Shown here piece after piece: positions 29,596 to 39,164 of a DNA stretch of 64,000 nt. The notes under the pieces were generated by a model that worked only from the letters and a program-made list of their open reading frames with translations, searched no databases and was not told the origin of the DNA. The stretch lies in the NCBI GenBank assembly GCA_026125795.1, contig JAHCKM010000001.1:1240001-1304000 (forward strand). The letters are read 5' to 3'. The first letter of the stretch is position 1; every line of letters begins with the position of its first letter. Position numbers and translations under genes: made by a program. The stretch is from Burkholderiaceae bacterium. Its GTDB lineage: Bacteria > Pseudomonadota > Gammaproteobacteria > Burkholderiales > Burkholderiaceae_C.

Positions 29596-30528
29596 ATGGA
29601 GACGCATGCGCAGCCCGATTCGACGAGCCGGCCGTCCGACCGCGGCAACGCCGCGGTGGCGCAGATGCTGCGCGAGATGGCCGACCTGCTGCAGGCGCAG
29701 GGCGAGGCCAATCCGTTTCGCAGCGCCGCCTATCGACGCGCGGCCGACACGGTGGCGGCGAGCCCGGTCGCGGTGGTGGAGCTGTTCGAGCGCGAGGGGC
29801 TGTCAGCGCTCGACGCGCTGCCCGGCATCGGGCCCGGCATCGCCGCGGCGATCGCCGAGATCGCGCAGACCGGTCGGTGGACGCGGCTCGATCGCCTGCG
29901 CGGCACGTCGGACCCGCAGGCGGTGTTGCGCACCATTCCCGGCGTGGGGTCGCAGCTGGCGGCGCGGCTGCACGACGAGCTCGGCGTCGAGACGCTGGAG
30001 GAACTCGAGCTGGCCGCGCACGACGGCCGCCTGGAGCGCCTGCCGCAGCTCGGCGCACGGCGCGCCGCCGCGATCCGCGCCGCGCTGACCCAATTGCTCG
30101 ATCGCACGCGCCTGCTGCGGCGGCCTGCGGCGGGCCCGTCTTTGCAGCCGCAGGTGCCGGTCGAGCTGCTGCTCGATGTCGATCGGCAATACCGCGCCGC
30201 CGCGGCGGCCGGGCAGCTACCCAGGATCAGCACGCGCCGTTTCAACCCCGAGGGCAAGCCCTGGCTGCCGGTGCTGCACACGCACCGCGCCGGGCACAAC
30301 GTGACCGCCCTGTACTCCAACACCGCACGCGCCCACGAGCTGGGCCGCACGCACGACTGGGTGGTGCTCTACGTGGAGGACGGTGCGCATCGCGAACGCC
30401 AGTACACCGTGGTCACCGCGGCACGCGGCGCGCTCGCCGGGCGGCGTGTCGTGCGCGGGCGCGAGGACGAGTGCGCCGCGTGGTATGCGCGTGCGGCCGG
30501 TGCGCCGCGCGCCGCAACGGCCGCCTGA
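29596..30528 (+). CDS. Helix-hairpin-helix protein related to the PolX N-terminal domain
   Basis: The 310-residue protein begins like the 8-kDa domain of family X DNA polymerases (VAQMLREMADLLQAQGEANPFRSAAYRRAA), then has HhH motifs in ALPGIGPGIAAAIAEI and TIPGVGSQLAARL. The polymerase palm with its Asp triad is absent. The C-terminal part (~190-310; GKPWLPVLHTHRAGHNVTALYSNTARAHEL) is a separate module often following such HhH regions. A DNA-binding or repair role is inferred. ATG at 29596 is chosen although the frame stays open far upstream. It is directly followed by lon. Confidence 0.75.
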   Translation: METHAQPDSTSRPSDRGNAAVAQMLREMADLLQAQGEANPFRSAAYRRAADTVAASPVAVVELFEREGLSALDALPGIGPGIAAAIAEIAQTGRWTRLDRLRGTSDPQAVLRTIPGVGSQLAARLHDELGVETLEELELAAHDGRLERLPQLGARRAAAIRAALTQLLDRTRLLRRPAAGPSLQPQVPVELLLDVDRQYRAAAAAGQLPRISTRRFNPEGKPWLPVLHTHRAGHNVTALYSNTARAHELGRTHDWVVLYVEDGAHRERQYTVVTAARGALAGRRVVRGREDECAAWYARAAGAPRAATAA

Positions 30529-30566
30529 TCTGGCGCAAGCGTGCGGCATTCCGCCGCTCGCACGAT
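30525..30566 (+). promoter_or_regulatory. FNR/CRP-type promoter of lon
   Basis: CTGATCTGGCGCAA at 30525-30538 overlaps the stop codon of the preceding gene. CACGAT at 30561-30566 lies 32 bp from its centre. The first base is C instead of T. The dyad is 83.5 bp upstream of the lon ATG. Confidence 0.5.
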
Positions 30567-30614
30567 CACGCCGAACGCAGCATCCGCTGTTTGATCTGCC
30601 GAAAGGACGATGCG

Positions 30615-32972
<2,358 letters not shown>

Positions 32973-33014
32973 CGCCGGCAACTGCAGCGCCACGACGCCG
33001 GCTGCAGACGGCGC

Positions 33015-33962
33015 TCAGGTCAAGGCGGCGTGCAATCGCGCCTCGGCGGCACGCAGCCGGGCGATTCCATAGATGGCGCCGGCTCTCGGCAACGTCGCGG
33101 ACGTGCAGCGGATCGGCCAGGCGGCATTGCGCAGGTTCAGCAGCGGGAAGCGTCCACGCGCGTCCTGCTGCGCGTCGAAGTACGCGTCGACCGTGCCGAC
33201 GTCGCGCCAGTAGACCGGCTCCTCGCAGGACATCAGGCCGGGGACGGCGTTGTGCCGGAAGTCGTAGGCGTAGACGTTCGCCTGCTCGACCAGCTGCGGC
33301 AGCACGTCGCGGCCGAAGTCGTGGCCGCCGCGCAGCGCCGCCTCGCGCAGCGCGTGACGCAGGACGTGGGGCCGGAACAGGTAGTTGCCCATCGAGACGC
33401 AGGCTGCCGAGCGGTCGCTCGGGCAACAGGCCGGATGAGCCGGTTTCTCGTCGAAACCGGTGATGCGGCCATCAGCCGCCGAGCGGATGACGCCAAACTG
33501 GCGCGCCTGGTCCAGCGGCACCGGCAGCGCAGCCACCGTTGCGTCGGCATCGTGCTCGAGGTGGAACGCGGCCATCTGCCGCACGTCCATCCGGTACACG
33601 TGATCGGCCGCGAACACGGCCACCAGATCGGCGCGCGTGGCGTCGAGCAGGTCGAGGCTCTGGCGCACGGCATCGGCGGTGCCGCGCCACGGCGACGCAG
33701 ACAGCACCGGCTCGACGAACTCGCCCAGGCCATGGGGTGACCAATGCGCCGCCAGGTGCTCGACCAGGATCTGCGGCTTGTACTGCAGCAGCACGAAGAT
33801 CGAGCGGATCGACGAGTTGTGCAGGTTGCTCAACGCGAAGTCGATGACGCGGCAGTGGCCTGCGCACGAGGGCGCGGGCTTGGGCACCTCGTTGGTGAAC
33901 GGGCGCAGCCGCGCACCCTCGCCGCCGGCGAGGACGAAGGCAACGATGCGGGGTTCGTTCAT
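33015..33962 (-). CDS. Short ADP-glucose pyrophosphorylase-like nucleotidyltransferase
   Basis: The 315-residue protein aligns with the first three quarters of GlgC: FVLAGGEGARLRPFTNEVPKPA, FAADHVYRMDV, GFDEKPAHP and YWRDVGTVDAYFDAQQD. It stops where GlgC at 7.4-8.6 kb begins its beta-helix, so it lacks the allosteric C-terminal domain. It also has PKPAPSCAGHCRVIDF where GlgC has [16 protein letters not shown]. It could be an unregulated or inactive partner subunit, or act on another sugar phosphate. It has its own good FNR-type promoter, so a decayed pseudogene seems unlikely. Confidence 0.8.
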   Translation of the reverse strand: MNEPRIVAFVLAGGEGARLRPFTNEVPKPAPSCAGHCRVIDFALSNLHNSSIRSIFVLLQYKPQILVEHLAAHWSPHGLGEFVEPVLSASPWRGTADAVRQSLDLLDATRADLVAVFAADHVYRMDVRQMAAFHLEHDADATVAALPVPLDQARQFGVIRSAADGRITGFDEKPAHPACCPSDRSAACVSMGNYLFRPHVLRHALREAALRGGHDFGRDVLPQLVEQANVYAYDFRHNAVPGLMSCEEPVYWRDVGTVDAYFDAQQDARGRFPLLNLRNAAWPIRCTSATLPRAGAIYGIARLRAAEARLHAALT

Positions 33963-33992
33963 GACATCTCCCGTCGTGTCGGTGTGGTGCGC

Positions 33993-34033
33993 AAGATAGA
34001 CGCGCAGGCTCGCGTCACCTTGAGCCGCATCAA
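33993..34033 (-). promoter_or_regulatory. FNR/CRP-type class II promoter of the short glgC-like gene
   Basis: TTGAGCCGCATCAA at 34020-34033 is one of the two sites with a perfect ATCAA right half. TATCTT on the minus strand (complement of 33993-33998) lies 31 bp from its centre, and the ATG is 64.5 bp from the centre. Confidence 0.65.
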
Positions 34034-34126
34034 GACGCGCGCCAGTCAGGCGCTTGTGGCGTTCGCGCGCCGGTCGGTGCGGCGCGATCGCGGTGCCGCC
34101 GGCGCGACCCTCGAACGCAGCGGACC

Positions 34127-34168
34127 TTGCGCCGGCGCAAGGCTGCCGGCCCGGCGCGGCGCCACAGT
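34127..34168 (+). promoter_or_regulatory. Perfect palindromic dyad and -10, predicted leaderless
   Basis: CTTGCGCCGGCGCAAG at 34126-34141 is a perfect 16-bp palindrome containing TTG-N8-CAA. CACAGT at 34163-34168 is 32 bp from the centre, and the implied start is the A of the ATG at 34175. Confidence 0.55.
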
Positions 34169-34174
34169 GGCGGC

Positions 34175-34531
34175 ATGAAAGCCAACCGCATCAAGCCGGA
34201 AAAGCCCGCAGCGCACCGGCCGCTGCGCGCCAGGGGGAGCGCGCGCGTGATCGAGGAATCGGCGGCGCCGGTGGAATCCGCCGTGGACCCGGGCCTGTTC
34301 GAGCGTCCCGACGGCTGGTACTGGGCCGCACCCGACGCGCAGCAGGAGTTCGGCCCGTTCGTCACGCGCATGGAGGCGCGCGCCGACCGCGACCGCCTGG
34401 AGCAGCAGGGCATCGACGATGTCGAGGCTCTGCAGGAAGCGGAGAGCGAGATCGGCATTGCCGACTGGATCGATGCCGAGACGGGCGCGCCCGCCGAGGG
34501 GCAGTCGCCACCGCACCTCGAGCTGCACTGA
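34175..34531 (+). CDS. Small acidic protein of unknown function
   Basis: I do not recognise this 118-residue protein. The first ~35 residues are basic (KANRIKPEKPAAHRPLRARG). The rest is acidic with a compact pattern (GLFERPDGWYWAAPDAQQEFGPF, then EARADRDRLEQQGIDDVEALQE, then IGIADWIDAETG). No signal peptide or membrane segment is visible. Aromatic residues around GWYW suggest a small folded core. It has a strong FNR-like promoter with predicted leaderless start and converges on the CDP-archaeol-synthase-like gene. Confidence 0.65.
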   Translation: MKANRIKPEKPAAHRPLRARGSARVIEESAAPVESAVDPGLFERPDGWYWAAPDAQQEFGPFVTRMEARADRDRLEQQGIDDVEALQEAESEIGIADWIDAETGAPAEGQSPPHLELH

Positions 34532-34552
34532 GGAGCGGCGCCGCGCCGCGGC

Positions 34553-35050
34553 TCACCAGGGCGTGCTCTTGATGCCCAGGCGATGCGACAGTCGGTTGAC
34601 CCCCAACGACCCGACGAAGCTCGCGGCCAGGACGATCGCCACATCGGTCCAGTCGAAGCGATGCCACAGCGACAGCGCGAGCAACCCGGCCACCACGTAG
34701 TCGAGCTGATCCGCCGGGATCCAGGGTGCGCCGGGCGCGATGCGCAGCCGGCGCTTGACGAAGCTCTTGGCGCTGTCACCGGCCATCGCGGCCACGCCGC
34801 ACAACAGGCCCAGCGCAAGCCAGTCGTCGTAGCGAATCACGGCGCCGCTCCATTGCAGACGGGCCTGCACCCACGCGGTGAGCGTCGAGGCCAGCACCGC
34901 CAGCAGGCTGCCGCGCCAGGTCTTGTGGCTGCCGAGCCAGCGCTCGCTGATGGGACGCGGCACGCCCGGCAACGCGCGCGCGAACGGTGCCGCCATGTTG
35001 GCGGCGTACACCGGTGCCATCAGGTACAGCAGCTGCAGCAGGCGCCACAT
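34553..35050 (-). CDS. CDP-archaeol synthase-like (CarS/DUF46) membrane protein
   Basis: The 165-residue membrane protein matches the CarS/CDP-diglyceride synthase fold: LGSHKTWRGSLLAVLASTLTA at ~39-60 and GDSAKSFVKRRLRIAPG with the Asp/Lys motif at ~92-108, followed by APWIPADQLDYVVAGLL. Archaeal CarS loads CTP onto an ether-lipid phosphate. Bacterial members of the family have no settled role. With the CDP-alcohol phosphatidyltransferase at 2.6 kb it could make a lipid headgroup variant, which is inference. About five membrane segments are apparent. Confidence 0.78.
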   Translation of the reverse strand: MWRLLQLLYLMAPVYAANMAAPFARALPGVPRPISERWLGSHKTWRGSLLAVLASTLTAWVQARLQWSGAVIRYDDWLALGLLCGVAAMAGDSAKSFVKRRLRIAPGAPWIPADQLDYVVAGLLALSLWHRFDWTDVAIVLAASFVGSLGVNRLSHRLGIKSTPW

Positions 35051-35105
35051 GGTTCGTCGCAGGTGACGCGACGGCCGCGCAAAACGCTCGACTGAGGCGT
35101 CCGGC

Positions 35106-35639
35106 TCAGGCCGCGGCCTCGTAGTCGAGCGGCCAGCGTTTGGACAACCAGGCCAGCACGTTGCGATCCGCCTCCGGCGAGTCGTAGTGCCAGACCGCCG
35201 CGGCGGTGCGGAACTTCTCGAGACGGTCGGGGCGCATGTTGATGTGCCGCACCGGCAACTCGCGCGCTCTCAGGGCCTCGGCCTCCGCGCGCGACTGCGC
35301 ATCGTCGTCAAAGAACAGCCAGTGGCGGACAAATCGGTCCTGCAAGCGGCTCAACTCGTGGCGCACGGTTTCGGGCACGGGCGAAGAATGCGACACCGGC
35401 GCGCCGTGCTCGTGCACCAGGATCCAATCGCCGCTCACGTCGTCCTGCGCCGAGCGAAAGAAGGCGGTGTCGCGCGCGGCGTAGTAGTCCTGCAGCATGA
35501 AGTAGCTCGCCAGGTGGCCGCCGTTGCGCGCGCCGATGAACCAGCCGTAGACGTGGTCGCCCTCGGCGAACCACATCACCGCGTAGAGCACGCCGACACC
35601 GCGCGGGGCGTAGGCAAAGTGCGTGTGGGCCTGGCTCAT
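35106..35639 (-). CDS. Conserved-looking cytoplasmic protein of unknown function
   Basis: The 177-residue protein is not recognised. It has aromatic-rich N-terminal residues (YAPRGVGVLYAVMWFAEGDHVYGWF), a middle with FFRSAQDDVSGDWILVHEHGAPV, and a charged C-terminal half ending WLSKRWPLDYEAAA. No signal peptide or clear membrane segment. It follows the host-attachment-like gene with a 12-bp gap on the same strand, so the two probably form one transcript under the FNR-like site at 36.19 kb. Confidence 0.65.
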   Translation of the reverse strand: MSQAHTHFAYAPRGVGVLYAVMWFAEGDHVYGWFIGARNGGHLASYFMLQDYYAARDTAFFRSAQDDVSGDWILVHEHGAPVSHSSPVPETVRHELSRLQDRFVRHWLFFDDDAQSRAEAEALRARELPVRHINMRPDRLEKFRTAAAVWHYDSPEADRNVLAWLSKRWPLDYEAAA

Positions 35640-35651
35640 TGCAGATCGCCC

Positions 35652-36098
35652 TCAGGCACGACCTTCCAGCTCATGCACGCGCTGCTCGAGCGCGCCGAGC
35701 TCCAGCGACGTGAAGTCGCTGTTGTGCGCCGCCTGCAGTCGATGCAGCAGCGGCTCGCTGAGCGCGCCCTTGAGCTCGCCGAGAAAAGGGTCGGACGCAA
35801 AGAGCGCGAGCGAGCCGAGCTCGTTGTGCGCCAGCGCCTGGTCGAGCCGCTCGGTGATCTCGCGGGCGAAGCGGCGGTGCTCCTTGCGCCGGGGGTCGGT
35901 GCGCGGCTCGAACCGCGTGCCGCCGGCGCTGAAGTCGCTCGCCTCGTGGCCCGGGCGGTCCCCTGCCAGGTCACTGCCCTTGGCCCGGCTCTCTGGGTGC
36001 TCCATCGTCGCCACCGGCAGCAGCGCGCCGCCAGGTGCCTCGCGCTTGAACACGCGTGCCAGCGATGCATTGGCCACCACGATCCATTGGGTCTTCAT
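35652..36098 (-). CDS. Host-attachment-family protein (AtsA-like)
   Basis: The 148-residue protein starts TQWIVVANASLARVFKRE and has ESRAKGSDLAGDRPGHEASDF and ERLDQALAHNELGSLALFASDPFLGELKG, the pattern of the family annotated as host attachment protein (related to Agrobacterium AtsA-region proteins). The biochemical role of the family is not established. Its N-terminal part recalls the eRF1/Pelota-like RNA-associated fold. First gene of a two-gene unit, with FNR-like sites in the divergent region upstream. Confidence 0.72.
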   Translation of the reverse strand: MKTQWIVVANASLARVFKREAPGGALLPVATMEHPESRAKGSDLAGDRPGHEASDFSAGGTRFEPRTDPRRKEHRRFAREITERLDQALAHNELGSLALFASDPFLGELKGALSEPLLHRLQAAHNSDFTSLELGALEQRVHELEGRA

Positions 36099-36156
36099 CG
36101 GTTGTCGCTCCGGTCCTGCTGCGTGGCCCCTGCCACGCGAACGTTCTGACGAGCGA

Positions 36157-36264
36157 TCAGTGTCGGCGGCGCCCGCCGTGTCGGCTTGACGGACATCAAG
36201 CGCCGCCAACGCGGCTCGCGCTTTGAGATTGAGCAAGCGGGCGCCGCGCCGTCGGGCGCATGCT
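36157..36264. promoter_or_regulatory. Two FNR/CRP-type dyads between divergent genes
   Basis: TTGACGGACATCAA at 36186-36199 is centred 94.5 bp from the host-attachment-like ATG (36098), with a possible minus-strand GACACT (complement of 36159-36164) 31 bp away. TTGAGATTGAGCAA at 36223-36236 is centred 70.5 bp before the ATG at 36300, with CATGCT at 36259-36264 32 bp from its centre. Each gene thus appears to have its own site. Confidence 0.6.
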
Positions 36265-36299
36265 GCCGCGATGTCTGAACTCGCGAAGGAGCGGGGGCC

Positions 36300-36608
36300 A
36301 TGGCCGCATTCGTGTTGCTGACGCGCCTGTCGCCCGAGGCGCTGCACCAGCCGCGCTCGTTCGAGACCCTCGAGCGCCATGTCGACGAGCAGGTCAAGAA
36401 GCACTGCCCGGCGGTGCAATGGGTGTCCAGCTATGCGCTGCTGGGGCCGTGGGACTACCTCGACGTGATCGAAGCGCCCGATCTGGAGACCGCCACCCGT
36501 GTGTCGGTGCTGGTGCGCAGCCATGCGCATGCCCACACCGAGATCTGGCCCGCGATGCCGTGGCAGCAGTTCAAGGGCGTGTTGCACGCGTTGGCGGAAC
36601 GCCCATGA
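36300..36608 (+). CDS. GYD-domain/AsnC-ligand-domain-like small protein
   Basis: The 102-residue protein has FVLLTRLSPEAL, SSYALLGPWDYLDVIEAPDLETATRVSVLV and ends with WQQFKGVL, matching the GYD family (Gly-Pro-Trp-Asp-Tyr instead of Gly-x-Tyr-Asp). The fold is a ferredoxin-like dimer related to Lrp/AsnC ligand domains. Function is unknown. The stop at 36606-36608 comes only 11 bp before the transposase stop, so the IS110 element inserted just after an intact gene. Confidence 0.75.
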   Translation: MAAFVLLTRLSPEALHQPRSFETLERHVDEQVKKHCPAVQWVSSYALLGPWDYLDVIEAPDLETATRVSVLVRSHAHAHTEIWPAMPWQQFKGVLHALAERP

Positions 36609-37939
36609 GACATCCAGTGTCAACCTCCGTGCTCCGAAGCCTTGAGGGCGCCGAGGTGGAGCTGGGGGTCGTAGGGTTTGCGATCGACCCAGGCGCGCCA
36701 GATGACGCGCAACCAGGCGCGCGCGAGGATGCGGATGGCGTGTGGATGGTCGCAACCGCGATGACGAGCGGCGGTGTAGATGTTGCGTGCCCACAGATTG
36801 GCATGACGGGAGTTGTCGGCCAAGGTGGTGATGGCGCGGCGCAAGCGGTGATTGCACGCCCAGCGGAAGCCCACGCAGCGGCGCTTGCCCGACTCATAGG
36901 TCAGCGGCACGACACCGGCCTCGGCGGCGAGGCGATCATCGCTGGGGTAGCGCTCGCGCACGTCGCCGATCTCGGCAAGGATCTGAGCGGCACACACGCG
37001 CCCTGCACGCGGGAAGGACATGAAGATCAGACCGTCGGGCAGCGAGTGCACGAAGTGCTCGATGCGTCGGGTGAGCGAGGCCAGTTGCTCGACCAAGGGC
37101 TTGAGCACGCTCACCAGGGCCAGCACGACATCGCCCATGGCCGCTGTGGTCAGCGCGCCGGTGTGTCCAGGCGCTGCGGCGCGCAGGCGTGCCAGCAGTT
37201 GCGCAGGGCTGCGATGACCGCTGTAGTGCTGGGCGCGCAAGAAGCGCCCGAGTTGCACTTGGCCCAAGCGAGCTGCCATGGCCGGCGCTGGATAGCGGCG
37301 CAGGAACGCCAACCCGATAGGCGAGTCCACGGCGGCGAAGATGCGCGCAGCGCCGGGCCAGAAGGCCTCCAGCGTGGCGCGCAACTGGTTGGCCAACGCG
37401 ATGCGGGTGGCCACCAGTTCATCGCGCGCACGCACCAGCGCGCGCAAGGCGCGGATGGAGTCCGATTGCGGCGACAGCGGCGCCCAGCGATGGCCGTCGG
37501 TGCGCAGCAAATCGGCCAGCAGGTACGCATCGCTGGCATCGCTCTTGGCGCCGTGGCTGCGATAGCGCGGCCGGCTGGCTGCCACGGCGTTGGGATGTAT
37601 CGGGAAGACCTGGTGCCCGGCTTCGACCAAGGCATCGACGATGAGGCCCGAGGGGCGCTCGATGGCGATGCGCACGCGCGGGCCAAAGCGCGCCAGCCGG
37701 CGCAGCAGCTCGGCCAGGCCGTCGCGATCGTGAGCGACGCTGAAGCGCTCGAGCACGTGCCCGGTGGCGTCGATGATGCACACCGCGTGCGTGGTTGTGG
37801 CCCAGTCCAGGCCGACGGAAACATCAGCACTCATAGACAGACTCCTAGCAGTTGCGCTATGACTGCCCGTGTCGGAAGGCGCGACGGGGAGCTCATTGAT
37901 CGGCGCTCCAGCTTCCAAGGCGTGGCGCTACATCCAGTG
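36609..37939 (-). mobile_element. IS110-family insertion sequence (boundaries approximate)
   Basis: The element holds the transposase plus non-coding ends. No long terminal inverted repeat is seen, as expected for IS110. The 10-mer ACATCCAGTG occurs at 36610-36619 and again at 37930-37939, bracketing the transposase and about 100 bp before it. This could mark the junctions, but the boundary on the upstream side may instead lie nearer 38090. Confidence 0.65.
36620..37834 (-). CDS. IS110-family transposase (DEDD recombinase)
   Basis: The 404-residue enzyme has the RuvC-like N-terminal DEDD domain (D in VGLDWATTTH, E in IAIERPSGL, D pair in AKSDASDAYLLADLL) and the C-terminal Transposase_20 domain (SFPRAGRVCAAQILAEIGDV, AAEAGVVPLTYESGKRR). 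The catalytic Ser of the C-domain is probably in YESGKR. ATG at 37834 begins MSADVSVGLDWA. The frame appears intact, so the element may be active. Family members are guided by a bridge RNA encoded in the non-coding end. Confidence 0.93.
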   Translation of the reverse strand: MSADVSVGLDWATTTHAVCIIDATGHVLERFSVAHDRDGLAELLRRLARFGPRVRIAIERPSGLIVDALVEAGHQVFPIHPNAVAASRPRYRSHGAKSDASDAYLLADLLRTDGHRWAPLSPQSDSIRALRALVRARDELVATRIALANQLRATLEAFWPGAARIFAAVDSPIGLAFLRRYPAPAMAARLGQVQLGRFLRAQHYSGHRSPAQLLARLRAAAPGHTGALTTAAMGDVVLALVSVLKPLVEQLASLTRRIEHFVHSLPDGLIFMSFPRAGRVCAAQILAEIGDVRERYPSDDRLAAEAGVVPLTYESGKRRCVGFRWACNHRLRRAITTLADNSRHANLWARNIYTAARHRGCDHPHAIRILARAWLRVIWRAWVDRKPYDPQLHLGALKASEHGG

Positions 37940-38091
37940 GCCCGTTGTGGCCTTCCGGCACCCCACGGCGCCGCGGGTCTCATGCGGGCCTTCAAGAGGC
38001 AGCCGCGCAAGGCAGTCACCGCGAGGGCACGGAAGTCGGTCACACCATCGGCTGCTCTCCTTCGCGGTGTCAATACCGGGGAGGATGCCCA
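37835..38091 (-). ncRNA. Gene-free stretch upstream of the IS110 transposase; candidate bridge RNA region
   Basis: No gene is seen in these 257 bp. In the IS110 group the region 5' of the recombinase gene encodes a structured bridge RNA that pairs with target and donor DNA. A potential long-range stem (CACCGCGA with TCGCGGTG, around 38020-38070) is visible. The RNA is inferred from family knowledge and not demonstrated. Confidence 0.35.
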
Positions 38092-38165
38092 ATGAGCCCC
38101 GCCCGGCCGCCCGAAGGGGCTCATTCCCTCTTGGAGGGACGGGCCGAAGGCCCAAGGGTGTACCC
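38092..38165 (+). repeat. 74-bp structured intergenic element, copy B
   Basis: It starts ATGAGC and ends directly before the ATG at 38166, as copy A does at 16086-16013. Stems are GAGCCCC/GGGGCTC, CCCTC-TTG-GAGGG and GGGCC-GAA-GGCCC, followed by AAGGG seven bases before ATG. Against copy A the stems CCCTC/GAGGG versus CCCCC/GGGGG change on both sides, which is covariation. Confidence 0.75.
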
Positions 38166-39164
38166 ATGAGCCAAGCGGCCACGCTGCGCCGCTTTGACGT
38201 GTGCAACGGCGACGCCGACGGCTTGTGCGCGGTGCTGCAATGGCGCTTGCACGACCCCGCACCGGCCACACTCGTGACCGGGCTGAAGCGCGAGATCGAT
38301 CTGCTGCGGCACGTGCCGTGCGGCGAGGCCGACGAGGTGCTGGTGTGCGACCTGTCGGTCGCGCGCAACCGCGAGCCGCTGCGCCGCTTGCTCGACGCCG
38401 GCACGCGGGTGCGCTACTTTGATCATCACATCGCGGCCGACGTGCCTATCCACGACAAGCTCGAGGCGCACCTCGATGCCGATCCGCAGACCTGCAGCAG
38501 CCTGCTGGTGGACCGATGGCTCGGCGGGCGCTTTCATGCCTGGGCGCTGGTGGGGGCGTTCGGCGATGCGCTGACCGCGCTGGCGCAGCGCCGCGCCGCA
38601 GCCACGGGCTATGACGTCGAGCGCCGCAACGCGCTGCAGCGGCTGGGCGAGGCGATCAACTACAACGCGTACGGCGAAGACCTCCATGACGTGCGCATCG
38701 CGCCGGCCGATCTCTATCGCATCATGGCGCGGCATCCCGACCCGCTGGAGATGATCGCGCGCGAGTCGATCGTGCAGGAGCTCGACACGCTGCGGCGCGC
38801 CGACCTGCAGCGCGCCCTGGCGCTGCAGCCGCTGCTCAACCACGAACGCGCGCGCGTGTGCGTGTTGCCCGACGAGCCCTGGAGCCGCCGCGTCAGCGGC
38901 AGCCTTGCCAACGAGCTCGCGGCGGCGGCGCCGCGCCAGGCGCAGGCCGTTCTGACCACGCGGCCCGACGGAGGCTACCGGGTCAGCGTGCGCGCGCCCA
39001 GGGCGTTGCCGCACGGCGCCGATGTGCTGTGCAAGACTTTTGGCGGAGGCGGGCGTGCGGCCGCCGCCGGTGTCGATGCGCTGCCGGCCGACCAGCTGAA
39101 CCACTTTGTGGCCTCTTTTGGCGCGATGCCATGGGAGGCGTGGCTTCCTGCGGAGCACGCCTGA
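38166..39164 (+). CDS. DHH-family phosphoesterase
   Basis: The 332-residue protein has the DHH motifs: CNGDADGLCAVLQWRL at the N-terminus, VCDLSVARN, FDHHIAADVP and DPQTCSSLLVDRWL. It ends with a DHHA1 domain containing CKTFGGGGRAAAAG, the substrate-binding GGGH-like motif written as GGGGR. Members cleave phosphodiester bonds of oligonucleotides, cyclic dinucleotides or pyrophosphate, depending on branch; the target here is unknown. ATG at 38166 follows repeat copy B. It overlaps the PRPP-synthetase-like gene by one base (TGATG), implying a joint nucleotide task. Confidence 0.85.
   Translation: MSQAATLRRFDVCNGDADGLCAVLQWRLHDPAPATLVTGLKREIDLLRHVPCGEADEVLVCDLSVARNREPLRRLLDAGTRVRYFDHHIAADVPIHDKLEAHLDADPQTCSSLLVDRWLGGRFHAWALVGAFGDALTALAQRRAAATGYDVERRNALQRLGEAINYNAYGEDLHDVRIAPADLYRIMARHPDPLEMIARESIVQELDTLRRADLQRALALQPLLNHERARVCVLPDEPWSRRVSGSLANELAAAAPRQAQAVLTTRPDGGYRVSVRAPRALPHGADVLCKTFGGGGRAAAAGVDALPADQLNHFVASFGAMPWEAWLPAEHA

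Noticed and set aside
36610-37939. Repeated 10-mer ACATCCAGTG as a proven target-site duplication
   Set aside because: IS110 elements often make no duplication, and a 10-mer match of this kind may be chance, so it is reported only as a possible junction.
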